64,000 nucleotides of DNA from Aquicella lusitana (GTDB taxonomy: Bacteria > Pseudomonadota > Gammaproteobacteria > DSM-16500): NCBI RefSeq assembly GCF_902459475.1, contig NZ_LR699114.1:248001-312000 (forward strand), given 5' to 3'. Below are positions 53,764-63,046 of the stretch, in pieces. A program made the translations under genes and the position numbers. Below the pieces are notes generated by a model. That model searched no databases. It saw only the letters and a program-made list of their open reading frames with translations, and was not told the DNA's origin. Every line of letters begins with the position of its first letter. Positions within the stretch are counted from its first letter, which is position 1.

Positions 53764-54456
53764 ATGGATTTCGAAGTTTATTGTGATGAAAGCCGTCAAG
53801 ACCTTATAGCGCAGAAAAAAATTGGGCAGTACTTTATGATCGGAAGCCTCTGGCTGCCAGCAAATGTCAGAGAGGATGTTAAAGCTGGTATTGCACAATT
53901 ACGTCAAAAGCATTCTGTCTGGGGTGAAATAAAGTGGAGCAAAATCTCACCTTCTAAGAAGGATTTTTATCTTGGGCTTATTGATCTGTTTATTTCTTAC
54001 CAAGACAAATTGCGGTTTAGATGCATTGCGATTGAATCTAGTAAAGTGGATTTAGGTTGGCATAATCACGATAAAGAGCTAGGTTTTTACAAATTTTATT
54101 ATCAGTTGTTGCATCACTGGATTTTGGATTTAAATACATACACAATTTTCTGCGACACAAAAACTAATCGTGATCCTTCAAGGCTCAAAGTATTGTCGGA
54201 ATGCTTGTCTAGTGCCAATCTCACGGCAAAGATTAACTTTATACAAGCATTACCTTCTCATCAGGTTGCATTGATACAGTTCACGGATTTTTTGCTAGGC
54301 ATAGTAAGTGCCAAAATGAATGATGGAACGAACAGCCAAGCTAAACTTGAAGTTATTACGCACCTTGAGCAAGAATTGCACCACAAATTGCGGCCGACTG
54401 TTCAACGCGAAGAAAAATTTAATATTTTCAAAATTAGGTTAGAAGGGGGGTGGTAA
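53764..54456 (+). CDS. DUF3800 protein, RNase H-like fold
   Basis: ATG 53764 has TGGAG 8 bp before, giving 230 residues; an in-frame ATG at 53752 overlaps that site. DUF3800 proteins have an RNase H-like core with acidic residues, here in FEVYCDES, GEIKWSKIS, YTIFCDTKTN and LIQFTDFLLGIV. A nuclease or recombinase-like role is suspected for the family but not shown. It lies 91 bp after the AAA gene and overlaps the next gene (TAATG). Confidence 0.8.
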   Translation: MDFEVYCDESRQDLIAQKKIGQYFMIGSLWLPANVREDVKAGIAQLRQKHSVWGEIKWSKISPSKKDFYLGLIDLFISYQDKLRFRCIAIESSKVDLGWHNHDKELGFYKFYYQLLHHWILDLNTYTIFCDTKTNRDPSRLKVLSECLSSANLTAKINFIQALPSHQVALIQFTDFLLGIVSAKMNDGTNSQAKLEVITHLEQELHHKLRPTVQREEKFNIFKIRLEGGW

Positions 54457-54905
54457 TGTCGATGCCTGCCCTGACTATCTATGCCACAGTTGCAGAGTAT
54501 AAGCAGCATTATGAAAAGCATTATTGCCAAGAGAAAATACTCACTTTTGATGGGATCAGGGTATATTTTCGCCAGTCGAAATTTGGTCATGTATTCTATG
54601 AGTCATCGGCTAAGGATGGCAAGAAAGATCAATTTTCAAAAATTCGTGCTGAGCGAATTGGTTGGATAAGAGCGACTCTTGAAAATCCTAAAGCGGAACT
54701 TTATCAGGGATGGAATAAAGACGGAAAGGTATACGATAGCACTCGACGAGTAAGCATTGTGTATGGGGATTTCATTGTAGTTATCAGGATGAATAAAACC
54801 GATTCGCAAGGGAAACCCTTAACCGCAGATTTTGTGACGGCATATGTTGCTAATAAAGGTAGTATTAAAAAGATTAAGGGTTCGCCGAAATGGATCAAAA
54901 TCTAG
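54456..54905 (+). CDS. Small protein resembling PBECR/EndoU-type nuclease domains
   Basis: ATG 54456 overlaps the DUF3800 stop (TAATG), with GAAGGGGGG upstream, giving 149 residues. The core FGHVFYESSAKDG, then RAERIGWIRATLENPKAELY, followed by KVYDSTRRVSIVYGDFIVVIRMN and ending PLTADFVTAYV, resembles the phage barnase/EndoU/ColicinE5-D/RelE-like (PBECR) fold. That fold is used by toxins and head-associated nucleases. The match is weak, and a non-catalytic role is possible. It may be the toxic effector of the AAA-DUF3800 operon. Confidence 0.45.
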   Translation: MSMPALTIYATVAEYKQHYEKHYCQEKILTFDGIRVYFRQSKFGHVFYESSAKDGKKDQFSKIRAERIGWIRATLENPKAELYQGWNKDGKVYDSTRRVSIVYGDFIVVIRMNKTDSQGKPLTADFVTAYVANKGSIKKIKGSPKWIKI

Positions 54906-55032
54906 GGGAATGGGCGGTCGCTGATTTGCTATGCTGGCTCGGCGACCGAAGCCTCTGTACGTTCCAAGCCGATAGGCAAAGAACCATATTTGAATTATAG
55001 CGCATCTTTGATTGATTTGAACAGTTCTATCT

Positions 55033-55054
55033 TTCCTACTATAGTCCTACTAAA
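55033..55054 (+). repeat. 22-bp direct repeat, inner right copy
   Basis: This copy is identical to 38,884-38,905 (core CTACTATAGTCCTACTAAA). It ends 3 bp before the left end of ISL3 copy 2. The two copies bracket every island gene from the integrase to the small nuclease-like gene. Confidence 0.6.
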
Positions 55055-55057
55055 ACT

Positions 55058-56345
55058 GGCTCTACCCCAAATAAGGGGGCATTTTAATCGTAAATAACAT
55101 ACCTTACTTGTTGAATGGACAAGGAAAAGGAGATTAAAAATGCCCCAAAAGGATATTATCCTAAGTTTACCCGGCTTTACCATCAAAAATGTCAGTGGTC
55201 ATAACCCGATAATTATTGATGTTCCTTATCGAAACAAACCATGATGCCCAGCTTGTAATGGCAGGAACGTGCGCAAGAAGGCTAGCTTCATTCGGCGTGT
55301 TCGTCATGAGCCGATAGGGCATAGACAAACAGTGTTGCGCTTTAAAGCTTATAAACTCTATTGCCATACCTGCCAGCGTTACTTTAACCAGCAGTTCCCT
55401 GGTATCAATAAGTATCAGCGAGCAACAGAACGCCTGCATAATCACCTTTATCATCGACACACGGAAGGTGTTTCGCAACAGTCTCTCGCTCGTGACTTTA
55501 AAATGGGTAAAGCAACCATTGAGCGCTGGTACCATCAGCAATATGTGCTTGCTCACAAAGAAATTGATGTTCGACACTGTCCAACAGTGCTTGGCATTGA
55601 TGAGCATTTCTTTAGTAAAAAACAGGGTTATGCCACCACGTTTTGTAATCTCAGAAAACATAAAATATTCGACATCGTTAAAGGTCGATCGGCAAAAGAT
55701 TTGGCAAGCTATTTAGATCGACTACCCGGAAAAGATCGCGTAAAAGTCGTCTGTATTGACTTAAGTAGCACATATCGAAGTATCGTGCATCAGTATTTCC
55801 CTAATGCCAAAATCGTTGCTGATCGCTTCCATGTGATTCGACTCATGCACCATATGTGTATGCAGACTTATCAGGAAATTGATCCCAAAATGAAAAATAA
55901 ACGAGGGTTATTAGCAGCACTCAGAACTAACCCAGACAATCTCACTTCAGACAGATTGAAAAAGCGTGATCAGTATTTAAATGAGCATCCTGCAACTGCT
56001 GCCATATACCATTTTAAACGGCGCTTGCATCGATTGTTAATGAAAAAAACAGTGTTCAAAAGTCGTTGCCAGCGGCTAATTCCAGTATTTTTAAAAATGG
56101 TTACAGCATTGAAACAGAGTCCATTTAAACGATTAGTAACGCTTGGCAAAACACTTTATCAATGGCGTGAGGAGGTGGTACGTATGTGGCGATTCACAAA
56201 GAACAATGGAATAACGGAAGGCTTCCATCGGAAGATGAAATTAATACAGCGACGAGCATATGGGTTTCGGAACTTTGAAAACTATCGGTTACGTGTTAGG
56301 GTGCTGTGTTCGTAAATGGTGTGCCCCCTGAAATGGGAAAGACCC
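55058..56345 (+). mobile_element. ISL3-family element, copy 2 (transposase broken)
   Basis: Apart from at least two substitutions, this is the same sequence as copy 1, with left end GGCTCTACCCCAAATAAGGG and right end GGGAAAGACCC. No target duplication is visible. A second copy of its last 110 bp follows in tandem. It lies inside the right end of the island, beside attR. Confidence 0.85.
55140..56315 (+). pseudogene. ISL3 transposase with premature stop
   Basis: The frame from ATG 55140 is interrupted by TGA at codon 35 (55,242-55,244), where copy 1 has CGA (Arg) in the zinc-finger region. A restart at GTG 55269 would give a 348-residue protein lacking the first 43 residues. The DDE domain is unchanged, so the element might be moved in trans by copy 1. 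Confidence 0.88.
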
Positions 56346-56455
56346 TGAAATTAATACAGCGACGAGCATATGGGTTTCGGAACTTTGAAAACTATCGGTT
56401 ACGTGTTAGGGTGCTGTGTTCGTAAATGGTGTGCCCCCTGAAATGGGAAAGACCC
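56346..56455 (+). repeat. Tandem duplicate of the ISL3 3' end (110 bp)
   Basis: Bases 56,236-56,345, the end of the transposase gene through the right inverted repeat, are repeated exactly at 56,346-56,455. The duplicate abuts the attR repeat at 56,456 directly. It looks like a solo IS end, perhaps from an aborted or one-ended transposition. Confidence 0.85.
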
Positions 56456-56529
56456 CGAGAAACACTCGAACCTCTTGATTCAACACTGGGCCCACTAGGA
56501 CTTGAACCTAGGACCAAGGGATTATGAGT
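56456..56529 (+). repeat. attR: 74-bp direct repeat overlapping the intact tRNA
   Basis: Identical to 38,693-38,766. Bases 56,487-56,529 are the 3' half of the tRNA gene on the minus strand. The tRNA remains complete on this side, as expected for integration at the 3' half of a tRNA. Confidence 0.88.
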
Positions 56530-56560
56530 CCCCTGCTCTGACCAACTGAGCTATGGGCCC
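56487..56560 (-). tRNA. tRNA-Ile(CAU)-like gene (tRNA-Ile2), CCA not encoded
   Basis: The 74-nt minus-strand sequence starts GGGCCCATAGCTCAG and ends TGGGCCCA. The acceptor stem (GGGCCCA/TGGGCCC), D arm (GCTCAGTTGGTCAGAGC) and T arm (CTAGGTTCAAGTCCTAG) all pair. The anticodon loop CTCATAA gives CAU. The CTTGGTC variable region and GGTTCAAGTCC resemble E. coli tRNA-Ile2 rather than tRNA-Met, so lysidine modification is likely. It is the integration site of the island. Confidence 0.85.
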
Positions 56561-56582
56561 GTGAAGGAACTTGGAGGTGGGA

Positions 56583-56612
56583 AGTATACACGGGAGAAAA
56601 TGGCTTTGTCAC
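56583..56612 (-). promoter_or_regulatory. Promoter of the tRNA gene
   Basis: Read on the minus strand: -35 GTGACA (56,607-56,612), an 18-bp spacer, and -10 TATACT (56,583-56,588). Transcription would begin about 15 bp before the tRNA 5' end. Confidence 0.55.
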
Positions 56613-56646
56613 TATTCCCGGTGATGCGCCCTAAGGGCAGTGGCAT

Positions 56647-58383
56647 TTATTGCGCAGGAACGGGTTTATTCGTCGTGTCAGCGGCGAGGCGGATCTCTTT
56701 CTGTACAGTTTTATCCGGCACGAGGCCGAGCTCAGTTTGGGCGAAGTCACGTGGCAATTGGCGTAACAGTGCAAGAAACGTACCGTTTGTCCAGCCGAAG
56801 CCGATGACATTTACTTTGTAGCCTACTTTGATTTGCGTTTGTGACGAACCTGAAATCACATTGTATTTTTCCCAGATGGTCTGATCCCGTGCAAAATTAT
56901 GCAGTACCATGGAGAGAAACTTGGAAGAGATGCGATTGGCATGCTGCTTGTAGCCGTACTGGTATAAGCCTTCAACGGTAATCAGCTGAAGGGGCGCCCA
57001 GCCATAAGGATAGTCCCATTGCACGCCTGACTCATGCAGGCTGGTCACGACGCCGCCGGACTTCTCAAATAGCGTCAGGTTAGCCGTGAGTTTGGCCGCC
57101 TGGTCGCGCGAGGCAAGTCCTGCCCACAGCGGGTAAAAAGCAGAGGCGTAGGCATCGCTTGACTGGCGTTTAAGACGTGCATTGTAGTCATAATAAAGAC
57201 CCTGCTTATCATTCCACAGATAACGGTTTATCAGCTTGCGCCTTTGGCAAGCGCGTTTGCGCCATATTTTTGCTTGTTGCTTCCTGCCAAGTTGTTTGCT
57301 CATCCACGCCAGGTCTTTTTCGGCTTTGTAAAGCAGGCTGTTCAAGTCAACCGGTGCATAATCCAGCGTGTCAGCGCCAAAAGGGCCGAAGCGGAACGAA
57401 ATATCGAAACCCGATTCACGCATGGCGCGGTCGCCTTGATAAAAGCGGGCATTGAGTGTGACGGCTTTCTTTTTGCAATGCCGATTTTGTTTTTTGCCGG
57501 GCGGACAATGCATGACAATATGTTTTTTTGTGTCTGCGCGCGAAACATATTCAAGATAATTTTTACCAACGTGTGGATGATGTAAAAAATAGCGGATGAC
57601 ATCTTCATAATACGTCACCATCGTGTCGTCCAGTTCAGGTACCGGGCCCTGACCGAAATCATAAAAGCGCGACAATCCTGTGTTGCCAGCGAGATGCGGT
57701 GAACGTGTCCATAAATTATAATCTCTGACTGCATAGCCATAGGCTTTTTTCAGCCACGCCAGATTCGCGCGGTGGTGTTTTTTTTCAGCTTCATACAGTG
57801 CGCGAATCATGGATGTTAGAAAGGGCAACTGACTGCGGGTGAGATAATACGTCCTGTTGCCATTTAACACGCTGCCGTAATGCTCAATCTCGAAAAAAAA
57901 GTTCTCGATCATGTTGTGCGCGAGGTCGAATTTTTTATCTTCCAGCAACCCGCGAATGATGAAATAACTGTCCCAGCCATACATTTCATTAAACATGCCG
58001 CCAGGGACGACATAGGGGTGCGGCAGGTAAAGCAATCCAGCAGGTTGGATGTTGTTAGCATCGATTTCGCCGAGTTGCGTAATTTTACGAGGAAGGCGCT
58101 TCAGGGTCAGCGAACAACGTTTTTGTAAATCCTGTATAGGCCGGGTGAGCGGGAAATCAGCCGGGATATAAAGGATCGAATGCATGTGCGTTTTGGGGTC
58201 TGTAAAGGTATGGCAATCCTCAATAGACCGTTTCAGTTCGCTCCATCCATTCGAAATATAATCCAGAATATGATAAGGGTTGCTTGCCTTATAAAGCTGG
58301 GCATTATTTTCAGCACAAACCCATGCGGGCAGGCAGAGCGCCACCAGCAACAGTATGATTGAAATAATGCCGTTTCGTTTCAT
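56647..58383 (-). CDS. Periplasmic GH37 trehalase-family glycosidase
   Basis: ATG 58383 gives 578 residues; the codon before is GTG. The signal peptide is about 1-24 (LPAWVCAEN). GH37 signatures PGGMFNEMYGWDSYF and, late, GVQWDYPYGWAPLQLI are present, with ESGFDISFRFGPF in between (trehalases have ESGWDFSSRW here). Trehalase splits trehalose to glucose in the periplasm. The altered ESGFD phrase makes the exact sugar less certain. It ends 86 bp from the tRNA. Confidence 0.82.
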   Translation of the reverse strand: MKRNGIISIILLLVALCLPAWVCAENNAQLYKASNPYHILDYISNGWSELKRSIEDCHTFTDPKTHMHSILYIPADFPLTRPIQDLQKRCSLTLKRLPRKITQLGEIDANNIQPAGLLYLPHPYVVPGGMFNEMYGWDSYFIIRGLLEDKKFDLAHNMIENFFFEIEHYGSVLNGNRTYYLTRSQLPFLTSMIRALYEAEKKHHRANLAWLKKAYGYAVRDYNLWTRSPHLAGNTGLSRFYDFGQGPVPELDDTMVTYYEDVIRYFLHHPHVGKNYLEYVSRADTKKHIVMHCPPGKKQNRHCKKKAVTLNARFYQGDRAMRESGFDISFRFGPFGADTLDYAPVDLNSLLYKAEKDLAWMSKQLGRKQQAKIWRKRACQRRKLINRYLWNDKQGLYYDYNARLKRQSSDAYASAFYPLWAGLASRDQAAKLTANLTLFEKSGGVVTSLHESGVQWDYPYGWAPLQLITVEGLYQYGYKQHANRISSKFLSMVLHNFARDQTIWEKYNVISGSSQTQIKVGYKVNVIGFGWTNGTFLALLRQLPRDFAQTELGLVPDKTVQKEIRLAADTTNKPVPAQ

Positions 58384-58459
58384 CACACAGGTTATAAGAA
58401 GAAGTCAGTCCTCATTGTGTCAGACTTTTTTGCAAAGTTCGATGATGAAATAACGGTTT

Positions 58460-60388
58460 TTACCACCCGCCGCCACCACCGCCGCCGCCACCGCCGCCCG
58501 AAGAACCGCCGCCACCGCTTGCGGAAGAAGAGGAAGAGATGGATGAAGTCGCAAGCGCGCTGCTCAAGCCGCTGTTTAAAAAGACAGGCAGCGTGGCAGC
58601 TGTTGTCCCTGTCCACACATCGCCTGAATACCACTGTGGCCGATATGTTTGAGGATCCCTGCCTGCCTGAACAAGCAGATGGTTAAATTTTTCACCCCAT
58701 TCATTTTCAACATTGAGTGCAATGGCATAGGGTAGGTATTTTTCAAATTGTTCCGGCGTTTGTTCTGGCGGCGTGAATTGTTCAAGCCGATAACGCTCCG
58801 TCGTGGATAAAAAGCGTTTGAATCCTTCGATCTGATCCATGAGCTTGCGTCCAGCTGGAGTAGGCGCTTTGAGCAGGCGAAAAAAAACAATATTAGCGAT
58901 GACAATGATGAGTAATAGCAAGAGTAGGCTGATTGGGAGCACGCGTGAAAACATAATAAGCCCTGCTATTTCACCGCCAAAAAAAGGAATCGCGAATAAC
59001 GTAGCCAAGCTGGCGGAGAAGATATAGCGGAACGAAGGCATGTAATAAGCGTGCTGAATCCCCCGCCATGCCATCAGAAAAAGCATGGTGCAGGCAAAGG
59101 TCCAGATACTTAGCCAGATCACAGCAAAAAGCGCCGCAGCATGATCATGCGAGGCGCCAACTGCTGCGAAAAAAGCAAGCAGAGTCAGGACCAGTCCGGG
59201 TAGAAGATAAGAAGTGTTTGTAATGAAGTACTGATCTGCACACGTTTTTTTTAAGGTTGTTTTAAAATCCTTTTTGGCTTGATTAATCACTGAAGCGTTA
59301 CTTGATTGAAGCTGAAAAGAAGATTTTGTCTCAAAGAACCGGCGGCCAAGGACGGATTCTTCAGGAGAGAGGAGATTATCCTCGTCTGTTTTAGTTAACA
59401 CAAAGGTATCATCTTTATTTTGAATAGTGAGATACCCTTTGGTTGCCATGCTGAGCAGCGCAGCAGTCAGTGCCTTGGTGTCATAACCCATGCGGCGAAT
59501 ATAGCGGAGAACGGCAGGTGTAAGGTTTTCTGGCGGTTCAAAAAGCGGGATGATTGTCCCCGGACGCAGGTCCCGTCCCACCATATACCAGACAATGAAA
59601 TAATAAACCAACAGAATCAGTCCAATTTCAATGGCAATCCATCCGCCACGATTGACATATAGCTGGTTTTTTAACTGTGTTCCTATACCCGGGTGGTGAA
59701 TAATGCCTTTAGGCCAGGCGACGGCAATGGTCAGGCCATCACCCGGCATCAGGGGACGAGTGGTTGCGAAAGAAATGCGGTTATCAGCGAGGGAGCGCGT
59801 GAAAAAATCGCTCCCTTTTTCCCCTTTTTTGCCTGTATAACCGGCAAAATTTTGAATAATGGCGCCTTCAGGAAGCGTGATATCTGCTTCGGCTTTAACG
59901 ATGGGGAAGTCCCAATTATTGCCGGTGATATTCCAATAAAGTTCGTCTGCATCTTTCAATGCGTTTACTGCATAATCCACATGATACTGGATGGTAAAAA
60001 CATAAATACCAGGCGAGAGCGTGACATCTTTTTCGCCGATATAAATGGCAAGCTGGTTGTCGGTGCGTTGTGTGTGATAGAGCGCGGGCTGGTTGTTAAC
60101 CAGTATTTGTCTCAGTTGATAATCAGGACTGCGTGAGATGCCATAGCTGTCAGTGTAATGAGTAGGTAACCAACGCACCAAGCCGTGAATAATTTTTTTT
60201 TGATCGGCCTGCGCTGAAACAATTTCAGTGACATCAATGGAAGCATCTTTGTTGACGACGATGCTGCTATAAAAATTTAAAATCCGCTCTGACTGGCTTT
60301 CAAGCGCAAAGCTGTTTGCGTAAAAAAACAGACCAAACAGACCAAACAGAACAAAGGGAACTAACCATCCAATTTTTTTTTGTACCAT
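58460..60388 (-). CDS. DUF2207 membrane protein with glycine-rich tail
   Basis: This 642-residue protein has an N-terminal signal anchor (about 8-28), an extracytoplasmic DUF2207 domain (about 35-235), then several helices (about 248-268, 388-480 and others) and a Ser/Gly-rich C-terminus of about 24 residues (mostly Gly, ending in W). DUF2207 proteins (YciQ-like) are often beside LemA, as here, 17 bp downstream. The role is unknown, perhaps in envelope stress. Translation continues to the very low-complexity end, so the exact tail length may vary. Confidence 0.85.
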   Translation of the reverse strand: MVQKKIGWLVPFVLFGLFGLFFYANSFALESQSERILNFYSSIVVNKDASIDVTEIVSAQADQKKIIHGLVRWLPTHYTDSYGISRSPDYQLRQILVNNQPALYHTQRTDNQLAIYIGEKDVTLSPGIYVFTIQYHVDYAVNALKDADELYWNITGNNWDFPIVKAEADITLPEGAIIQNFAGYTGKKGEKGSDFFTRSLADNRISFATTRPLMPGDGLTIAVAWPKGIIHHPGIGTQLKNQLYVNRGGWIAIEIGLILLVYYFIVWYMVGRDLRPGTIIPLFEPPENLTPAVLRYIRRMGYDTKALTAALLSMATKGYLTIQNKDDTFVLTKTDEDNLLSPEESVLGRRFFETKSSFQLQSSNASVINQAKKDFKTTLKKTCADQYFITNTSYLLPGLVLTLLAFFAAVGASHDHAAALFAVIWLSIWTFACTMLFLMAWRGIQHAYYMPSFRYIFSASLATLFAIPFFGGEIAGLIMFSRVLPISLLLLLLIIVIANIVFFRLLKAPTPAGRKLMDQIEGFKRFLSTTERYRLEQFTPPEQTPEQFEKYLPYAIALNVENEWGEKFNHLLVQAGRDPQTYRPQWYSGDVWTGTTAATLPVFLNSGLSSALATSSISSSSSASGGGGSSGGGGGGGGGGGW

Positions 60389-60405
60389 CTCTTTTCTCGC
60401 GGATA

Positions 60406-60960
60406 TTAGGGGAATTTCACTGTGGGAACTTCGCGTTCTTTTGCCTCTTCAATTTCAAAAAACGCGGCTGGCCGGAATCCAAAACTTTGCGCGACCAGGT
60501 TGCTGGGAAACGACTCGATCGTAATATTCAAATCACGCACTGTGCCGTTGTAATAACGACGGGCCAATTGAATCTGGTTTTCGATGGCGGCAAGCGACTG
60601 TTGCAGCTCGATAAAATTCTGGCTTGCTTTTAAGTCAGGATAATTCTCGGCTAGCGCAAATAATTGCCGGAGCGCGCCTGTCAGCATATTTTCGTTTTGG
60701 GCACGCTCCTGCACATTCTGCGAGGTAAGGCATTGCGTGCGCAACGCAGTGATTTGTTCGAGCACACCGCGTTCGTGGCCCATGTAGCCTTTGACGGTTT
60801 CAATCAGATTGGGAATGAGGTCTGCGCGCTGGTTAAGTTGCACGTCAATGCCGCTCCAGCCTTCTTTAGTGAGATTGAGCAGCCGGATGAGACGGTTATA
60901 GACATAGATGATGTAAAGAACAACGAGCGCGATGACAACAAGCAGAATGGTCATAATCAT
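60406..60960 (-). CDS. lemA: LemA family protein
   Basis: This 184-residue protein has an N-terminal membrane helix (about 2-20) and a long helical domain. The pattern LTKEGWSGIDVQLNQRADLIPNLIETVKGYMGHE and the late ARRYYNGTVRDLNITIESFPSNLVA are the LemA signatures. It is transcribed first and DUF2207 second. Function is unclear, associated with envelope. Confidence 0.95.
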   Translation of the reverse strand: MIMTILLVVIALVVLYIIYVYNRLIRLLNLTKEGWSGIDVQLNQRADLIPNLIETVKGYMGHERGVLEQITALRTQCLTSQNVQERAQNENMLTGALRQLFALAENYPDLKASQNFIELQQSLAAIENQIQLARRYYNGTVRDLNITIESFPSNLVAQSFGFRPAAFFEIEEAKEREVPTVKFP

Positions 60961-61003
60961 AATGCCTCCTCATGAAGCACCAATCGTCTACGGTTTTTTT
61001 TTG

Positions 61004-61037
61004 GCGGTCATACCAGCGAAAGCGCTGGTATGACCGC
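61004..61037. repeat. Perfect 15-bp palindromic hairpin between lemA and rpoD
   Basis: GCGGTCATACCAGCG pairs with CGCTGGTATGACCGC around AAAG. It is 21 bp beyond the rpoD stop and could end or stabilise that transcript. No T run follows on either strand (the T run at 60,994-61,002 precedes it), so it is closer to a REP-like palindrome than a classic terminator. Confidence 0.7.
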
Positions 61038-61057
61038 AATCGATGTTGGAAACACGA

Positions 61058-62920
61058 TTACTCTTGTTCTTCCAGGAAGCTGCGCAATTGCTCGGCGCGG
61101 GAAGGGTGACGCAGTTTGCGCAAGGCTTTTGCTTCGATCTGACGAATACGCTCGCGGGTGACATCAAATTGTTTGCCCACTTCTTCCAGTGTATGGTCCG
61201 TATTCATGTTGATACCGAAGCGCATACGCAACACTTTTGCTTCGCGCGGCGTCAGTGATCCCAATACTTTTTGCACGGCTTCTGACAAGCCGAAATTGGT
61301 CGCTGCATCGATGGGCGACATGGTATTCATGTCTTCGATAAAATCACCCAGATGCGAATCTTCATCATCGCCAATCGGTGTCTCCATGGAGATGGGTTCC
61401 TTGGCGATTTTAAGGATCTTGCGGATTTTATCTTCCGGTATGTTCATTCGGCGGCTTAATTCTTCCGGCGTCGGTTCCTGGCCGGTTTCCTGCAGCAGCT
61501 GACGCGAGATACGGTTCAGTTTGTTGATGGTTTCGATCATGTGCACCGGGATACGGATGGTTCGTGCCTGGTCGGCAATGGAACGGGTGATAGCCTGACG
61601 TATCCACCAGGTAGCATAGGTAGAGAATTTATAACCGCGCTGATACTCGAATTTATCGACTGCCTTCATCAGGCCAATGTTGCCTTCCTGAATCAGGTCG
61701 AGAAATTGTAGACCGCGATTGGTGTATTTCTTCGCGATCGAGATAACGAGTCGGAGATTGGCTTCGACCATTTCTTTTTTCGCGCGACGCGCTTTGGCTT
61801 CACCGATGGAAAGACGGCGATTGACTTCCTTGATTTCAGCGATAGTCATGCGCATCTGTTCTTCGAGTGTAATCAGTTTCTTCTGTGCGCGCTGAATATC
61901 GGGCACGAATTTTTCCATATCACTGAAATAACTTTTACCTTCGTGCTGATGAATCCAGTCTATATTCGTTTCGTTATTGATAAATGAGCTGATAAACGCT
62001 TTGCGCGGGAGTTTGCCTTTGTTAACGCACAGATCCATGATCGCGCGTTCCTGTGAGCGAATTTCATCCAGCATACTGCGCATTTTTCTGGACAGCTTAT
62101 TAAACTGACGCGGCGATAATTTAATGTCCATGAAATATTTGGCTAATTCATCGCGTTTTGCGATGCATTTCTTATGCTTCTGGCCGTGTTTTTTTTCTGC
62201 CGCAATGGTCTCCTGATAGAGTTTGCGCAGGCCTTCAAACCGTTCTCTGGCCACTTCTGGATCAAGACCGGCTTCATCATCAAATGGATCGGCAGCGCCT
62301 TCGCCTTCTTCTTCTTCATCTTCGGATTCTGCTGCTATTTTGGCAGGTGCGGCGGATTCTTTTTCTTCATCGCCATCTTCGCCTTCAAGGTTAGGCTCGA
62401 TATAGCCGCTAATGACATCACTTAATCGTAATTCACCCTTTTCAACCCGGTCATAATCACCCAGCACTTCTGCAATCATTTGAGGCTGATAGGCAAGCGT
62501 CGTCAACATCTGATTGACGCCTTCCTCGATGCGTTTGGCGATAGCGATTTCACCTTCGCGGGAGAGCAGCTCAACGCGACCCATTTCACGCATGTACATG
62601 CGCACCGGGTCCGTGGTCCGGCCTAATTCGCCGTCTACAACAGCGAGAGCATTTGCCACTTCTTCCGCTGCGGACTCATCTTCAGCTGCTTCATTTTCTG
62701 TAAGCAGCAGTTCTTCCATTTCGGGCGCTTCTTCAGAGACACGGATACCCATGTCATTGATCATGCTGATAATATCTTCGATCTGTTCAGAGTCGGTAAT
62801 ATCAGCAGGCAAATGGTCATTGACCTCGGCATAAGTCAGGTAACCCTGCTCTTTACCGCGGTTAATCAATTCTTTAAGACGTGATTTCTGGGATTCTTTC
62901 TGCGAATCTTGTTGATCCAT
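61058..62920 (-). CDS. rpoD: RNA polymerase sigma factor RpoD (sigma-70)
   Basis: ATG 62920 gives 620 residues; an upstream in-frame start at 62929 is less likely. Region 1.1 (about 1-75), region 1.2 ([16 protein letters not shown]), an acidic insert (about 175-225), region 2 ([55 protein letters not shown]), region 3 and region 4 ([29 protein letters not shown]) are complete. It is the housekeeping sigma factor. It follows dnaG as in the macromolecular-synthesis operon. Confidence 0.98.
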   Translation of the reverse strand: MDQQDSQKESQKSRLKELINRGKEQGYLTYAEVNDHLPADITDSEQIEDIISMINDMGIRVSEEAPEMEELLLTENEAAEDESAAEEVANALAVVDGELGRTTDPVRMYMREMGRVELLSREGEIAIAKRIEEGVNQMLTTLAYQPQMIAEVLGDYDRVEKGELRLSDVISGYIEPNLEGEDGDEEKESAAPAKIAAESEDEEEEGEGAADPFDDEAGLDPEVARERFEGLRKLYQETIAAEKKHGQKHKKCIAKRDELAKYFMDIKLSPRQFNKLSRKMRSMLDEIRSQERAIMDLCVNKGKLPRKAFISSFINNETNIDWIHQHEGKSYFSDMEKFVPDIQRAQKKLITLEEQMRMTIAEIKEVNRRLSIGEAKARRAKKEMVEANLRLVISIAKKYTNRGLQFLDLIQEGNIGLMKAVDKFEYQRGYKFSTYATWWIRQAITRSIADQARTIRIPVHMIETINKLNRISRQLLQETGQEPTPEELSRRMNIPEDKIRKILKIAKEPISMETPIGDDEDSHLGDFIEDMNTMSPIDAATNFGLSEAVQKVLGSLTPREAKVLRMRFGINMNTDHTLEEVGKQFDVTRERIRQIEAKALRKLRHPSRAEQLRSFLEEQE

Positions 62921-63046
62921 AAATAGCAACCTGTAGTCTGGGTGACAAATTAATTATAAATCAATCTGGGTAACCTATCATTATCTACCATTTTGTCAAA
63001 AAAGTCATTTATCTTGATCAAAATGGCCTTCGGCAAAATGAAGTAA

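Noticed and set aside
58460-58540. The glycine-rich run as a coding repeat or tandem repeat array on the plus strand
   Set aside because: It is the low-complexity C-terminus of the DUF2207 protein; plus-strand frames there are shadows.
61004-61037. The lemA-rpoD hairpin as a rho-independent terminator
   Set aside because: The only T run lies before the stem on the plus strand; neither orientation has the hairpin followed by T residues.
62158-62425. Open frames on the plus strand inside rpoD
   Set aside because: They are shadows of the acidic, GAA/GAT-rich codons of sigma-70.
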